Of a stretch of DNA of 49,253 bases, positions 24,554 to 33,448 are shown piece after piece. The notes under the pieces are model-generated. The model made no database searches. It saw only the letters and a program-made list of their open reading frames with translations, and had not been told where the DNA came from. The position numbers and the translations under genes were made by a program. This DNA is from VRUE01 sp033856195 (GTDB taxonomy: Bacteria; Actinomycetota; Thermoleophilia; Solirubrobacterales; 70-9): contig JAWVFL010000027.1 of the NCBI GenBank assembly GCA_033856195.1, forward strand, positions 1-49,253. Direction: 5' to 3'. How positions within the stretch are numbered: the stretch's first letter is position 1; each line of letters opens with the position of its first letter.

Positions 24554-25759
24554 GTGATCGGAGTGAGGCGTCGCGCCATATCGAGCATCGTCCTGTCGGC
24601 ACTGGCACTGGTGGTGCTCCCGGCTTGCGGAACCGCGCAGCAACATGACGCGAAGCCGTCGAAGGCGAAGCGGAGCGGCCTGGCGCTGAAGCGCATCGGC
24701 AACTTCGACGAGCCCACCTACGTGACGGGCGCACCCGGCTATCCGAAGCTGCTCTTCGTTGTCGAACAGTCCGGGACCGTGCACGTGCTGGGGCCCGGCC
24801 GCCAGCGGACCGAACGCGCCTTCCTCGATCTCAGGTCGCTGGTCGGCTACGACGGCGGCGAGCGTGGCCTGCTCTCGATCGCGTTTCCCGACGACTATCG
24901 GCGCAGCGGTCGCTTTTACGTCTACTACACGGACAACGCCGGCGCCATCCGCGTCGACGAATTCCACCGACTCGCCCCGAGACGGGCGGCGCGCAGCTCG
25001 AGGCGCACCGTGATCGTCATTCCCCACCCGGTCAACGCCAACCACAACGGCGGCCAGCTGCAGTTCCTCGGCGACCTCCTCTACTTCGGCACAGGGGACG
25101 GCGGCTCCGGCGGCGACCCCCCAAACAACGCTCAAAACAAGGAGAGCCTGCTCGGCAAGCTGCTGCGCATCGACCCGCGACCGAGCGGCGGTCAGCCCTA
25201 CTCGGTCCCTGCCGACAATCCCTTCGTCGGCAGGCCGGGCCGCGACGAGATCTACTCCTACGGCCTGCGCAACCCCTTCCGCTTCTCCTTCGACACGACC
25301 AGCGCCGGCCAACCCCGCGTCGCGATCGGCGACGTCGGCCAGAACCGCTTCGAGGAGCTCGACTACACGACCGTCGCCGCCGCGTCCGGCGCCAACTTCG
25401 GCTGGGACGCCTTCGAGGGCGACAGTCGCTACACCGAAGAAAACGGCGACACCCCCGATCCCGGCGACACCACCAAGCCCATCATGGCCTACGGTCGACG
25501 CCGCGACGGCGGCACCTGCACGATCATCGGCGGCTACGTGGTCGGCATGGGTGGGCCGCCCGCGCTGCGCGGTCGCTACCTCTACGCCGACTACTGCTCG
25601 GGCGTGCTGCGCAGCCTCGTCCCACACCTGCACGGCGCAAGCGGGGACCGCAAGACCGGGCTCACGGTCGCCCTCCCAACCTCTTTCGGGGAAGACGACC
25701 GCGGCCGCGTCTATGTCTGCTCGCAGGAAGGCCCGGTGTTCAGGCTCGTTGCGCGCTAA
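24554..25759 (+). CDS. PQQ-type glucose/sorbosone dehydrogenase-like lipoprotein
   Basis: The 401-residue protein has a lipoprotein signal (lipobox LPAC) and the six-bladed GSDH propeller. Landmarks are NANHNGGQLQFLGDLLYFGT with the catalytic-type His, LLGKLLRIDP, IYSYGLRNPFRFSFD with the conserved Arg, and AYCSG-like DYCSGVLRSL near the end. Such enzymes oxidise sugars using PQQ at the cell surface, although many actinobacterial members have unknown substrates. GTG at 24554 or 24563 can start. Its stop overlaps the convergent gene by 4 nt. No PQQ biosynthesis genes are seen here. Confidence 0.88.
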   Translation: MIGVRRRAISSIVLSALALVVLPACGTAQQHDAKPSKAKRSGLALKRIGNFDEPTYVTGAPGYPKLLFVVEQSGTVHVLGPGRQRTERAFLDLRSLVGYDGGERGLLSIAFPDDYRRSGRFYVYYTDNAGAIRVDEFHRLAPRRAARSSRRTVIVIPHPVNANHNGGQLQFLGDLLYFGTGDGGSGGDPPNNAQNKESLLGKLLRIDPRPSGGQPYSVPADNPFVGRPGRDEIYSYGLRNPFRFSFDTTSAGQPRVAIGDVGQNRFEELDYTTVAAASGANFGWDAFEGDSRYTEENGDTPDPGDTTKPIMAYGRRRDGGTCTIIGGYVVGMGGPPALRGRYLYADYCSGVLRSLVPHLHGASGDRKTGLTVALPTSFGEDDRGRVYVCSQEGPVFRLVAR

Positions 25760-26379
25760 TGGCGAGCGAAGGGGTCGACGTAGAGGTCGTCGACCTGCCA
25801 CTGGCCCTTGCTGTCCAGCGGCGTGAAGCGGATGTTGATCGAGCTCGGCAGGATCGTGCCGACGATGGTCGAGAGTCCCAAGACCGTCGACATGGGCTTG
25901 CCGGGTTCCCAGCTTGAGCCTGCCGAGACGGTGTTGACGACGTTCGTGCGCACCAAGCCGAGCAGGCTGTAGACAGCCTCGACCCGGAGGCGAGAGGACG
26001 GATCGCCCGTGTTGCGCGCCACGAAGCGGAACAGCGGTGTGTCGATCGACATGCAGATCGGCGGGCTGGTGGCGGAACTGCCGGCGGGCAGCGCAAGAGA
26101 GCGCGAATCGGCCGGGCCGTTCAGCTGGTAGGTCTCGTTGCCGGCGACAACCTGAGCGCCGCGCAGCGACCAGCCGGCGCCGCCGGACTCGAAGCCGCCG
26201 TCGGGTGCCAGGACATAAGAGTGCTGATCGCCCCAGGGAGCGAAGACTGGCTTGGCGCCGGGATAGGAGCAGGCCTGTGCACTCACGGCGGCAAGACCAA
26301 GGGAAAGCACCGCGATCGCGAAAACCGCAGCCAGTCTCGCCCGAAATGAAACAGCATGGTTGCTTTGGTCAAGCTTCAT
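25756..26379 (-). CDS. Secreted protein under c-di-GMP riboswitch control
   Basis: The 207-residue product has a Sec signal peptide (RLAAVFAIAVLSLGLAAVSA then QAC) and a beta-rich body, with DGGFESGGAGWSLRGAQVV suggesting a carbohydrate-binding-module-like jelly roll, and two or three cysteines. ATG at 26379 is chosen because AAGGAGG lies 7 nt upstream; longer reading frames would start inside the riboswitch. The leader holds a c-di-GMP-I aptamer and an intrinsic terminator. Expression therefore probably follows the motile/sessile switch; surface or matrix function is inferred. No family name recognised. Confidence 0.8.
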   Translation of the reverse strand: MKLDQSNHAVSFRARLAAVFAIAVLSLGLAAVSAQACSYPGAKPVFAPWGDQHSYVLAPDGGFESGGAGWSLRGAQVVAGNETYQLNGPADSRSLALPAGSSATSPPICMSIDTPLFRFVARNTGDPSSRLRVEAVYSLLGLVRTNVVNTVSAGSSWEPGKPMSTVLGLSTIVGTILPSSINIRFTPLDSKGQWQVDDLYVDPFARH

Positions 26380-26404
26380 TGGCAAACCTCCTTCACGGCA
26401 GGAC

Positions 26405-26429
26405 AAAAAGCCTGGTCGTGAAACCAAGC
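26405..26429 (-). terminator. Intrinsic terminator, riboswitch expression platform
   Basis: On the minus strand GCTTGGT pairs with ACCAGGC around a 6-nt loop, followed at once by TTTTTG (26405-26409). It lies between the aptamer and the Shine-Dalgarno of the secreted-protein gene, so it can stop transcription before the gene. Stem contains one G-T pair. Confidence 0.75.
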
Positions 26430-26431
26430 TG

Positions 26432-26516
26432 AGCAGTTGAGCCATCTCACGCCGAAGCGCGAGACCTCTGACTTTGCGTCCCTGCCTCGCGGCAGGTTTG
26501 CCTTTGTGCAGCTGAC
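26432..26516 (-). promoter_or_regulatory. c-di-GMP-I (GEMM-I) riboswitch aptamer
   Basis: The minus strand reads GCACAAAGGCAAACC, then CTGCC-GCGA-GGCAG (a stem capped by a GNRA tetraloop), then GGGACGCAAAG, AGAGGTCT and a second stem TCTCGCGC-TTCG-GCGTGAGA, followed by ATGGCTCAACTG. Order, spacing and the invariant GGCAAACC and GACGCAAAG match the class I c-di-GMP aptamer. The closing stem can form between CAGCT at the 5' end and AACTG at the 3' end, with a C-A mismatch. It precedes the terminator and the secreted-protein gene and neighbours an HD-GYP gene. Confidence 0.9.
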
Positions 26517-26606
26517 TTATGTGAGCGGGAATGATCGGCTTTCAGTTTGCGGAACTAAAGCGATTCGGACGAATGTTGGATCCAGTCGCATTTCCTCTGG
26601 AAATCG

Positions 26607-28007
26607 ATGACTCTTGGCATGCGCGGCTATCGCGGTCGCGGTCGCGAGCCGAAAAGAGGTGTGACCGCTTCGCGAGCGGATACCAAACCCATGCCACCCG
26701 CCTCCGAGACACTTGACGTCGAGCAGCTCTTCGCCCGCGGCCGCGCTCGCGCGGTTGCCGCGCCAAGCCTTCGCGAGCTGAGCGTCGAGAGCGTCGCCGG
26801 GATTGCCTTCCTGGTGGTTGCCTTGGCGATGGCCCTGAGCTTCACCTCGCCGCGTGCGCTCGAACCCCTCCCGCTGGCCGTCCTCGCCGGCGCCTACATC
26901 GTCGCCTCCCGCGCAAAGTTCGATTTCGCCGACGGCTACACGGTGCCGACCGAGCTGGTCCTGGTGCCGATGCTCTTCCTCCTTCCCACCCCCGACGTGC
27001 CACTGGTGGTCAGCGTCAGCTGGGCGCTCGGACGCATGCTCGACTACGCGAGTGGTGCGACCAGCGTGCGCCGCGCCCTGCACGTCTTCGGCGACTGCTG
27101 GCATGCGGTCGGGCCGGCACTCGTCATTGTCTTGGCGGGCGCCCAGATCTTCTCGTGGGACGAGTGGCCCGTATACGCGCTCGCCCTGCTCGCCCAGTTC
27201 GCGTTCGACTTCCTTGCAACGGCAGCACGCATCTGGTTGATCGAGGGAAGCGCGCCACGAGTGGAGCTGCGACAGATCGCTCCCGTCTACGCGCTCGACG
27301 CCGCGCTCGCCCCGATCGGGCTCCTGGCGACCTTCGCGGCAATCGAGCTGGGGCCGGCTGCGTGCCTTCTCGTCCTGCCGCTTGCCGCGGTCCTGGCCGT
27401 CCTCTCACGCGAGCGGCAGCGACGCATCGACCAGGCGCTCGAGCTAAGCCACGCCTACCAGGGCACGGCGATGCTGCTCGGCGACGTGGTCGAGGCCGAC
27501 GACGCCTACACCGGCAGCCATAGCCGCGGCGTGGTCGAGCTTTCGCTTGCGGTCGCCGACCACCTCGGTTTGAATTCCCGCCAGCGCCGCAACGTCGAGT
27601 TCGCCGCCCTTCTGCACGACGTCGGCAAGATCGCCGTCCCCAAGGAGATCATCAACAAGCCTGGCCCACTCGACGAGGGCGAGTGGAGGATCATGCACCG
27701 CCACACGATCGAGGGCGAGACGATGCTCAAGCGAGTCGGCGGCGTCCTCGGCGACGTGGGCCGCATAGTCCGCTCCTCCCACGAGCACTACGACGGCAGC
27801 GGCTACCCCGACGGCCTGGCCGGCGAGAAGATCCCGATTGAGGCCCGCATCGTCACCTGCTGCGATGCCTTCAGCGCGATGACCACAACCCGGTCCTATC
27901 GCAAGGCGATGCCGATCGCGGACGCGGTGGCCGAGCTCCACGCTTGCGCGGGGAGTCAGTTCGATCCCGAAGTCGCTGCGGTGCTCAGCGATATCGCCGC
28001 GAGCTGA
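26607..28007 (+). CDS. Membrane HD-GYP c-di-GMP phosphodiesterase
   Basis: The 466-residue protein has about seven hydrophobic segments (residues 60-260) forming an N-terminal membrane sensor, then an HD-GYP domain. Visible motifs are SHSRGVVELSLAVA, ALLHDVGKIAVP, IMHRHTIEGE and EHYDGSGYPDGLAGEKIP. The usual HHE metal-site motif reads SHE here, so one ligand may be lost. ATG at 26607 is the first start; ATG at 26691 is an alternative. It is divergent from the riboswitch-controlled gene, so the enzyme may feed back on that gene through c-di-GMP levels. Confidence 0.9.
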   Translation: MTLGMRGYRGRGREPKRGVTASRADTKPMPPASETLDVEQLFARGRARAVAAPSLRELSVESVAGIAFLVVALAMALSFTSPRALEPLPLAVLAGAYIVASRAKFDFADGYTVPTELVLVPMLFLLPTPDVPLVVSVSWALGRMLDYASGATSVRRALHVFGDCWHAVGPALVIVLAGAQIFSWDEWPVYALALLAQFAFDFLATAARIWLIEGSAPRVELRQIAPVYALDAALAPIGLLATFAAIELGPAACLLVLPLAAVLAVLSRERQRRIDQALELSHAYQGTAMLLGDVVEADDAYTGSHSRGVVELSLAVADHLGLNSRQRRNVEFAALLHDVGKIAVPKEIINKPGPLDEGEWRIMHRHTIEGETMLKRVGGVLGDVGRIVRSSHEHYDGSGYPDGLAGEKIPIEARIVTCCDAFSAMTTTRSYRKAMPIADAVAELHACAGSQFDPEVAAVLSDIAAS

Positions 28008-28040
28008 TCCGAGACACCGTCGAGTTGATTGCGGTTACAG

Positions 28041-28056
28041 TTGGCTGACCAGCCAA
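28041..28056. promoter_or_regulatory. Palindrome upstream of the aldehyde dehydrogenase gene
   Basis: TTGGCT-GACC-AGCCAA is a perfect 6-bp-arm inverted repeat. It immediately follows a TACAGT hexamer (28036-28041), so a bound repressor would block the start of transcription. Candidate operator only. Confidence 0.4.
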
Positions 28057-28077
28057 AGGGTCGAGGAGGGAGCGGCG

Positions 28078-29655
28078 ATGGAGAGCGGAACGGTCGAGAC
28101 GGGCACGACAGCGGTCAACGACTCCAACGGAGGCAGCAGCACGCCAGCCGTCGAGCGCATCGAGGTCCTCAACCCGGCGAACGGTGAAACGGTCGGCTCG
28201 ATTCAGGTCGACACGCCGGAGACGATCGCCGCCACGGTGGCTCGCGTCCGCGCCAACCAAGCCGAGTGGGAGGCGATGGGAATCGAGGGCCGCTACCACT
28301 GGCTCGGCAAGCTGCGCGACTGGATCCTCGACAACAGCGAGCAGATCGCCGACACGATGCAGGCGGAAACCGGCAAGGTGCGTGCCGACATACCCCTCGA
28401 TCTGACCTATGTCGCCGACCTGATCAACTTCTACGGCACGAGGGCAGCGAAGTTCATCGGCGATGAGATCGTCCGCCCCCACTCGCCGCTGCTGGCTTCG
28501 AAGAAGCTCCTGGTCCAGTACAGGCCCTTCCCCGTGGTCGGCGTGATCAGCCCATGGAACTTCCCGCTGGCGATGGGGCTCGGCGACTCGATCCCAGCCC
28601 TGCAGGCGGGCGCCGCGGTCGTCGTCAAGCCCTCCGAGTTCACCCCGCTCAGCCTGATCGAGGTGGTCAGGGCCTGGAAGGAGGAGATCGGCGCCCCGGA
28701 CGTATTCGACTGCGTGCTGGGCACCGGCGAGGCCGGCGGCGCCCTGATCGACAACGTCGACTACGTCCAGTTCACCGGCTCCGATAAGACTGGCCGCAAG
28801 GTGATGGGCCGTGCCGCGGAGACGCTGACCCCGGTCAGCCTCGAGCTCGGCGGCAAGGACCCGATGATCGTGCTCGCCGACGCGGACGTCGACCGCGCCG
28901 CCAACGCCGCTGCCTGGGGCGGGATGGTGAACTCGGGTCAGCTCTGCATCTCGGTCGAGCGGATCTACGTCGAGGAGCCGGTCTACGACGAGTTCGTCGC
29001 CAAGCTGACCAAGGAGGTCAGCGGCCTGCGCCAGGGCGCCGACGGCCGCAAGCCGGAGAAGGACGTCGGCGCGATGACCTCGCCGAACCAGTCCGCGATC
29101 GTCGAGGACCACGTCGACGACGCGGTCGCCAACGGCGCCCGCGCTCTGACCGGCGGCAAGAAAGTCAGCGGGGACGGCGATTACTTCGAGCCGACGGTCC
29201 TGGTCGACGTCGACCACTCGATGAAGGTGATGCGCGACGAGACCTTCGGCCCCGTCGTCGGGGTGATGAAGGTGCGCGACTCCGAGCAGGCGCTCGAGCT
29301 CGCCAACGACAGCCGTTATGGGCTCGCCGCCTCGGTCTTCGGCGAGAAGGAGAGGGCCGAGAGAATCGCGCGCCGGGTCGAGGCCGGATCGGTGAACGTC
29401 AACGACGTGATCATCAACATGGCCGCGATGGGCGTCCCGATGGGCGGCTGGAAGCAGTCCGGCATCGGCTACCGCCACGGCGAACCGGGGATCAAGAAGT
29501 ACTGCCGCACCGAGTCGGTCGTGATCACCCGCTTCGGCGGCAAGCGCGAACCAGCCTGGTATCCCTACACCAGAGCCCGGCGTGGTCTCGTCAACCGGAT
29601 CTCCCAGGCGTTCAGCGCTCGCGACCTCAAGCGCCGCCTGGGCATGCGCGGCTAA
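28078..29655 (+). CDS. NAD(P)-dependent aldehyde dehydrogenase
   Basis: The 525-residue enzyme has the ALDH fold with PWNFPLAMGLGDSIPALQAG, VVKPSEFTPLS, the general-base Glu256 in LELGGKDP and the nucleophile Cys290 in GQLCISVERIYVEE. It resembles the succinate-semialdehyde dehydrogenase group in these motifs. The Ser/Thr-rich first 25 residues and basic C-terminal tail (SARDLKRRLGMRG) are extensions. ATG follows GAGGAGGG at good spacing. No partner aminotransferase is adjacent, so the physiological aldehyde is unknown. Confidence 0.92.
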   Translation: MESGTVETGTTAVNDSNGGSSTPAVERIEVLNPANGETVGSIQVDTPETIAATVARVRANQAEWEAMGIEGRYHWLGKLRDWILDNSEQIADTMQAETGKVRADIPLDLTYVADLINFYGTRAAKFIGDEIVRPHSPLLASKKLLVQYRPFPVVGVISPWNFPLAMGLGDSIPALQAGAAVVVKPSEFTPLSLIEVVRAWKEEIGAPDVFDCVLGTGEAGGALIDNVDYVQFTGSDKTGRKVMGRAAETLTPVSLELGGKDPMIVLADADVDRAANAAAWGGMVNSGQLCISVERIYVEEPVYDEFVAKLTKEVSGLRQGADGRKPEKDVGAMTSPNQSAIVEDHVDDAVANGARALTGGKKVSGDGDYFEPTVLVDVDHSMKVMRDETFGPVVGVMKVRDSEQALELANDSRYGLAASVFGEKERAERIARRVEAGSVNVNDVIINMAAMGVPMGGWKQSGIGYRHGEPGIKKYCRTESVVITRFGGKREPAWYPYTRARRGLVNRISQAFSARDLKRRLGMRG

Positions 29656-29680
29656 GTCCGGGCAACCGCCGCGGCCTCGG

Positions 29681-29686
29681 TAGCCT
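29681..29686 (+). promoter_or_regulatory. -10 element of metH (leaderless)
   Basis: TAGCCT lies 6 nt before the metH ATG with no Shine-Dalgarno. No cobalamin or SAM riboswitch is present in the 37 bp between the two genes. Confidence 0.4.
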
Positions 29687-29692
29687 CCTTGA

Positions 29693-32600
29693 ATGGCCGA
29701 GCGTGACTTTCTAGCCGCAATTCGCGAACGCGTCGTCGTATTCGACGGCGGCATGGGGGCGACCCTGGAGCAGTTCGAGCTGACCCAGGAGGATTACGGC
29801 GGCCTCGAGGGCAAGTGCCACGAGGCGCTGGTGCTGAACCGCCCCGATGTGATCGAGGGGGTCCACGCCTCGATGCTCGACGCCGGCGCGGAAGTGGTCG
29901 AGACCGACAGCTTCCAGGGCTCGCGGCTCAAGCTCGAAGAGTGGGGACTCGCCGAGCACACGCTCGAGATCAACACCAAGGCGGCGCAGATCGCCCGCAA
30001 GGCGGCGGGCCCGGAGCGCTTTGTCGCCGGCTCGATCGGCCCGACCGGCTTCCTCCCAGCTTCGACCGATCCGACCCTGGGCGACATCTCCTTCACCCAG
30101 CTGGTCGAGGTGTTCGCCGAGCAGGCGCGGGGGCTGGTCGAAGGCGGCGCCGACCTGATCATCATCGAGACGGCGCAGGACATCCTCGAGGTCAAGGCGA
30201 CGATCTTCGGCGCCCGCGAGGCATTCGCAGCGACTGGACGCGTGCTGCCGATCCAGACCAGCGTCTCGCTGCTTCCCCAGGGCGGAAAGATGCTCCTCGG
30301 CACCGACATCCAGGCTGTGCTCACGACCCTGACCGCGCTCGACGTCGACGTGATCGGCCTCAACTGCTCAACCGGGCCGGAGGACATGCGCGACGCGATC
30401 CGCTTCCTCGGCGAGAACAGCCCGCTGCCGGTCCACTGCATCCCCAATGCCGGCCTGCCCCTGCAGGGGCCCGACGGCGAGACGATCTTCCCGGAAGAGC
30501 CCGGGCCGCTGGCCGCCACCCTGGGCGAGTTCGTCGAGCGCTACAGCGTCGGCATCGTCGGCGGCTGCTGCGGGACGACGCCGGAGCACATCGCCGCGAT
30601 CCGCGAGCGGATCGATGGGCAGGTGCCAGGTCCCCGCCCTGCGTCCCCGCCGATCGAGGTCTCCTCGATGATGACGTCCACCCCGCTGGTCCAGGAACCG
30701 CGGCCGACGCTGGTCGGCGAGCGGGTCAACTCCCAGGGTTCGCGCAAGGCGAAGGAGCTGCTCCTCGCCGACGACTACGACGGCCTCGTCCAAGTCGCCG
30801 AAGACCAGGTCGAAGGCGGCGCCCACGTGCTCGACGTCTGCGTGGCCTTGACCGAGCGACAGGACGAGGACGAGCAGATGGCGGCGGTGGTGAAGCGCAT
30901 CTCGCTGACCCAGCCCTCGCCGATCCAGGTCGACTCGACCGAGCCGGAGGTGCTGAAGGCGGCGCTCGAGCAGATCCCCGGACGGGCGATCGTCAACTCG
31001 ATCAACCTCGAGGCCGGCCGCGACAAGGCCGACGCCGTCGTGCCGCTTGCCAAGGCGCACGGCGCTGCCCTGATCGCATTGACTATCGACGAGGTCGGCA
31101 TGGCAAAGACCGCCGAGCGCAAGGTCGAGATCGCCAAGCGGCTGCGCGACATCGCCTGCGACGAGCATGGCCTCGAACCCGAGGCGCTGATCTTCGACGC
31201 GCTCACCTTCACCCTGACCACGGGTGACGACGAGTGGAAGCCCTCCGCGGTGGAGACGATCGAGGGAATCCGCCGGATCAAGGCCGAGATCCCCGGGGTG
31301 AAGACGTCGCTCGGGGTCTCCAACGTCTCCTTCGGCGTCTCGCCACGGCCGCGCGCCGTCCTCAACTCGGTCTTCCTCCACCATTGCGTCGAGGCCGGGC
31401 TCGACCTGGCGATGGTCAACCCCAACCACATCACGCCCTACTCGGAGATCTCCGACGAGGAGCGCGAGCTGACCGATGACCTGGTCTTCAACCGGCGTGA
31501 GGACGCGCTGGAGCTCTTCATTGCCCATTTCGAGTCGAAAGGCGAGGAGGCGGCCGAGGAGGCGGCGGATCCAACTGAGGGCATGGAGCCCGAGGAGGCG
31601 CTGCACTGGCACGTCCTGCGGCGCAAGAAGGACGGGGTCGAGGACTGGATCGACCGCTCCGTGGAGAAGATAGGCGCCGTCCCCACCCTCAACGAAGTGC
31701 TTCTCCCAGCGATGAAGGAGGTCGGCGACAAGTTCGGCGCCGGAGAACTGATCCTGCCCTTCGTCTTGCAATCGGCCGAAGTGATGAAGCGCGCCGTCGC
31801 CCAGCTCGAGAATTACCTCGACCGGATCGACGGTCATACCAAGGGCAAGGTGGTGATCGCAACCGTCTTCGGCGACGTCCACGACATCGGCAAGTCGCTG
31901 GTCAACACGATCCTCACCAACAACGGTTACACCGTGATCGACCTCGGCAAGCAGGTACCCGTGGACGCGATCATCGAGGCGGCCGTGGAGAACAGCGCTG
32001 ACGCAATCGGCCTCTCCGCCCTGCTGGTCTCCACTTCCAAGCAGATGCCGATCTGCGTGCAGGAGCTCCACCAGCGCGGGCTCGAGTTCCCGGTGCTGAT
32101 CGGTGGCGCGGCGATCAATCGCGACTTTGGCCGGCGCACGCTCTACCCAAAGGGCAAAGAGTCCGATGAGGTCTATGAGCCTGGAGTCTTCTACTGCAAG
32201 GACGCTTTCCAAGGACTCGACACGATGGATGCCCTGGTTGACGAGCCCACCCGCGAGGCCCTGGTCGAGCGCATCCGTGCCGAGGCCCAGGAGCTGCGCG
32301 AGAAGCCAGTGGTGGCCGACAACTCGCCGCCAACCAGCGACGCCAGCGTCCGCTCCTCCGCCCGCACCGATGCGCCGATCCCCGAGGCGCCTTTCTGGGG
32401 CGGGCGGGAGATCGACATCGACCTCGACGACGTCTTCCCCTACCTGGATCGCCACGTTCTCTTCAAGCTCCACTGGGGTGGACGCGGGGTCAAGGGCGAG
32501 GCATGGCAAGAGCTGGTCGAGGGGAGCGGCGAGGAGGAGGGATTTGCCCCACGGCTGGAGAGGATGTGGAGAGAGCAGGACTACCTGCACCCCCGCGCGC

Positions 32601-33211
32601 GCCTTGGGTACTTCCCGTGCAACTCCGACGGCAATGAGCTCGTGATCTTTCACCCGGAGAACTCAGAGCGGGAGATCGAGCGACTGGCGTTCCCCCGCCA
32701 GCCCAAGCACGACCGGATTTGCCTTGCCGACTTCTACCGTCCGGTCGAGTCCGGCGAACGCGATGTGGTCGCCCTGCAGGGGGTAACGGTCGGGCCCCAG
32801 GTAACCGAGCTGATCGAGCGCTTGGAGAAGGAAGGCGAGTTCGCCGAGCAGCTCTACGTCCACGGGCTCGGAGTGCAAACAGCTGAGGGATTGGCGGAGT
32901 GGCTGCACTCGCAAATTCGGCAGGAGCTAGGCATCCCGCTCGATCAGGGTCGGCGCTACTCGTGGGGTTACCCCGCCTGCCCGGACCAGTCAGAGCATGA
33001 GAAGGTCTGGCGCCTGCTCGACCTCGAAACGATCGGCATGACTTTGTCCGATGGCTTCGCAGTGATGCCCGAGCAATCAACCGTGGCCATCGTTGCTCAC
33101 CATCCGCAGGCCGTCTATTTCGGCATGAAATCCGGATTCATCCCAAAGGACAACGCGCCCGACGAGCTGATCGCAGGCACCGAGCGCGGCGGAACGTTGC
33201 TGACTGGGTAA
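29693..33211 (+). CDS. metH: Cobalamin-dependent methionine synthase
   Basis: The 1172-residue enzyme has all four MetH modules in order. The homocysteine domain (about 1-310) supplies zinc ligands Cys225, Cys292 and Cys293 (GGCCGTTPEH). The pterin-binding domain (about 335-620) starts LVGERVNSQGSRKAKELLL. The B12 cap and binding domains (about 640-890) contain GDVHDIGKS with the axial His730. The AdoMet reactivation domain (about 945-1150) ends with RYSWGYPACPD and MTLSDGFAVMPEQS. It methylates homocysteine to methionine in the cytoplasm. Length is close to E. coli MetH. Confidence 0.96.
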   Translation: MAERDFLAAIRERVVVFDGGMGATLEQFELTQEDYGGLEGKCHEALVLNRPDVIEGVHASMLDAGAEVVETDSFQGSRLKLEEWGLAEHTLEINTKAAQIARKAAGPERFVAGSIGPTGFLPASTDPTLGDISFTQLVEVFAEQARGLVEGGADLIIIETAQDILEVKATIFGAREAFAATGRVLPIQTSVSLLPQGGKMLLGTDIQAVLTTLTALDVDVIGLNCSTGPEDMRDAIRFLGENSPLPVHCIPNAGLPLQGPDGETIFPEEPGPLAATLGEFVERYSVGIVGGCCGTTPEHIAAIRERIDGQVPGPRPASPPIEVSSMMTSTPLVQEPRPTLVGERVNSQGSRKAKELLLADDYDGLVQVAEDQVEGGAHVLDVCVALTERQDEDEQMAAVVKRISLTQPSPIQVDSTEPEVLKAALEQIPGRAIVNSINLEAGRDKADAVVPLAKAHGAALIALTIDEVGMAKTAERKVEIAKRLRDIACDEHGLEPEALIFDALTFTLTTGDDEWKPSAVETIEGIRRIKAEIPGVKTSLGVSNVSFGVSPRPRAVLNSVFLHHCVEAGLDLAMVNPNHITPYSEISDEERELTDDLVFNRREDALELFIAHFESKGEEAAEEAADPTEGMEPEEALHWHVLRRKKDGVEDWIDRSVEKIGAVPTLNEVLLPAMKEVGDKFGAGELILPFVLQSAEVMKRAVAQLENYLDRIDGHTKGKVVIATVFGDVHDIGKSLVNTILTNNGYTVIDLGKQVPVDAIIEAAVENSADAIGLSALLVSTSKQMPICVQELHQRGLEFPVLIGGAAINRDFGRRTLYPKGKESDEVYEPGVFYCKDAFQGLDTMDALVDEPTREALVERIRAEAQELREKPVVADNSPPTSDASVRSSARTDAPIPEAPFWGGREIDIDLDDVFPYLDRHVLFKLHWGGRGVKGEAWQELVEGSGEEEGFAPRLERMWREQDYLHPRARLGYFPCNSDGNELVIFHPENSEREIERLAFPRQPKHDRICLADFYRPVESGERDVVALQGVTVGPQVTELIERLEKEGEFAEQLYVHGLGVQTAEGLAEWLHSQIRQELGIPLDQGRRYSWGYPACPDQSEHEKVWRLLDLETIGMTLSDGFAVMPEQSTVAIVAHHPQAVYFGMKSGFIPKDNAPDELIAGTERGGTLLTG

Positions 33212-33319
33212 GTCCCAAAATAGGCGGACTTTGTTGGTACAGGCTGGAAACAACGCTATTTGCGCTCTATGCTCTCTGCGCCTGGCGGGATTCTTCCCGT
33301 GGGCATTGAGTTACGGTTA

Positions 33320-33357
33320 GCGCCGGGGTCCCTCCTCTCACTTGGGGACCCCGGCGC
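33320..33357. repeat. 13-bp perfect hairpin
   Basis: GCGCCGGGGTCCC (33320-33332) and its exact complement at 33345-33357 enclose a 12-nt loop. Very stable as RNA. No T-run follows, so it is not a standard terminator. Confidence 0.75.
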
Positions 33358-33420
33358 GACGTCCTCGCAATGGCTTCGGAGGAATCTCGTTTCAGGGACC
33401 CGTTTCGCAGGTGCGCGGGG

Positions 33421-33448
33421 TGGAACGGAGCCGACCGGCTCCGTTCCA
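33421..33448. repeat. 12-bp perfect hairpin with 4-nt loop
   Basis: TGGAACGGAGCC and GGCTCCGTTCCA flank GACC. A very tight stem-loop in the same non-coding stretch as the preceding repeat. No T-run. Confidence 0.75.

Noticed and set aside
29656..29692. Cobalamin or SAM riboswitch before metH
   Set aside because: Only 37 bp separate metH from the preceding gene and none of the conserved boxes is present.
30368..32653. Long open frame antisense to metH (761 codons)
   Set aside because: It is a GC-driven shadow: low-complexity, no domain, and the opposite strand carries every MetH motif.
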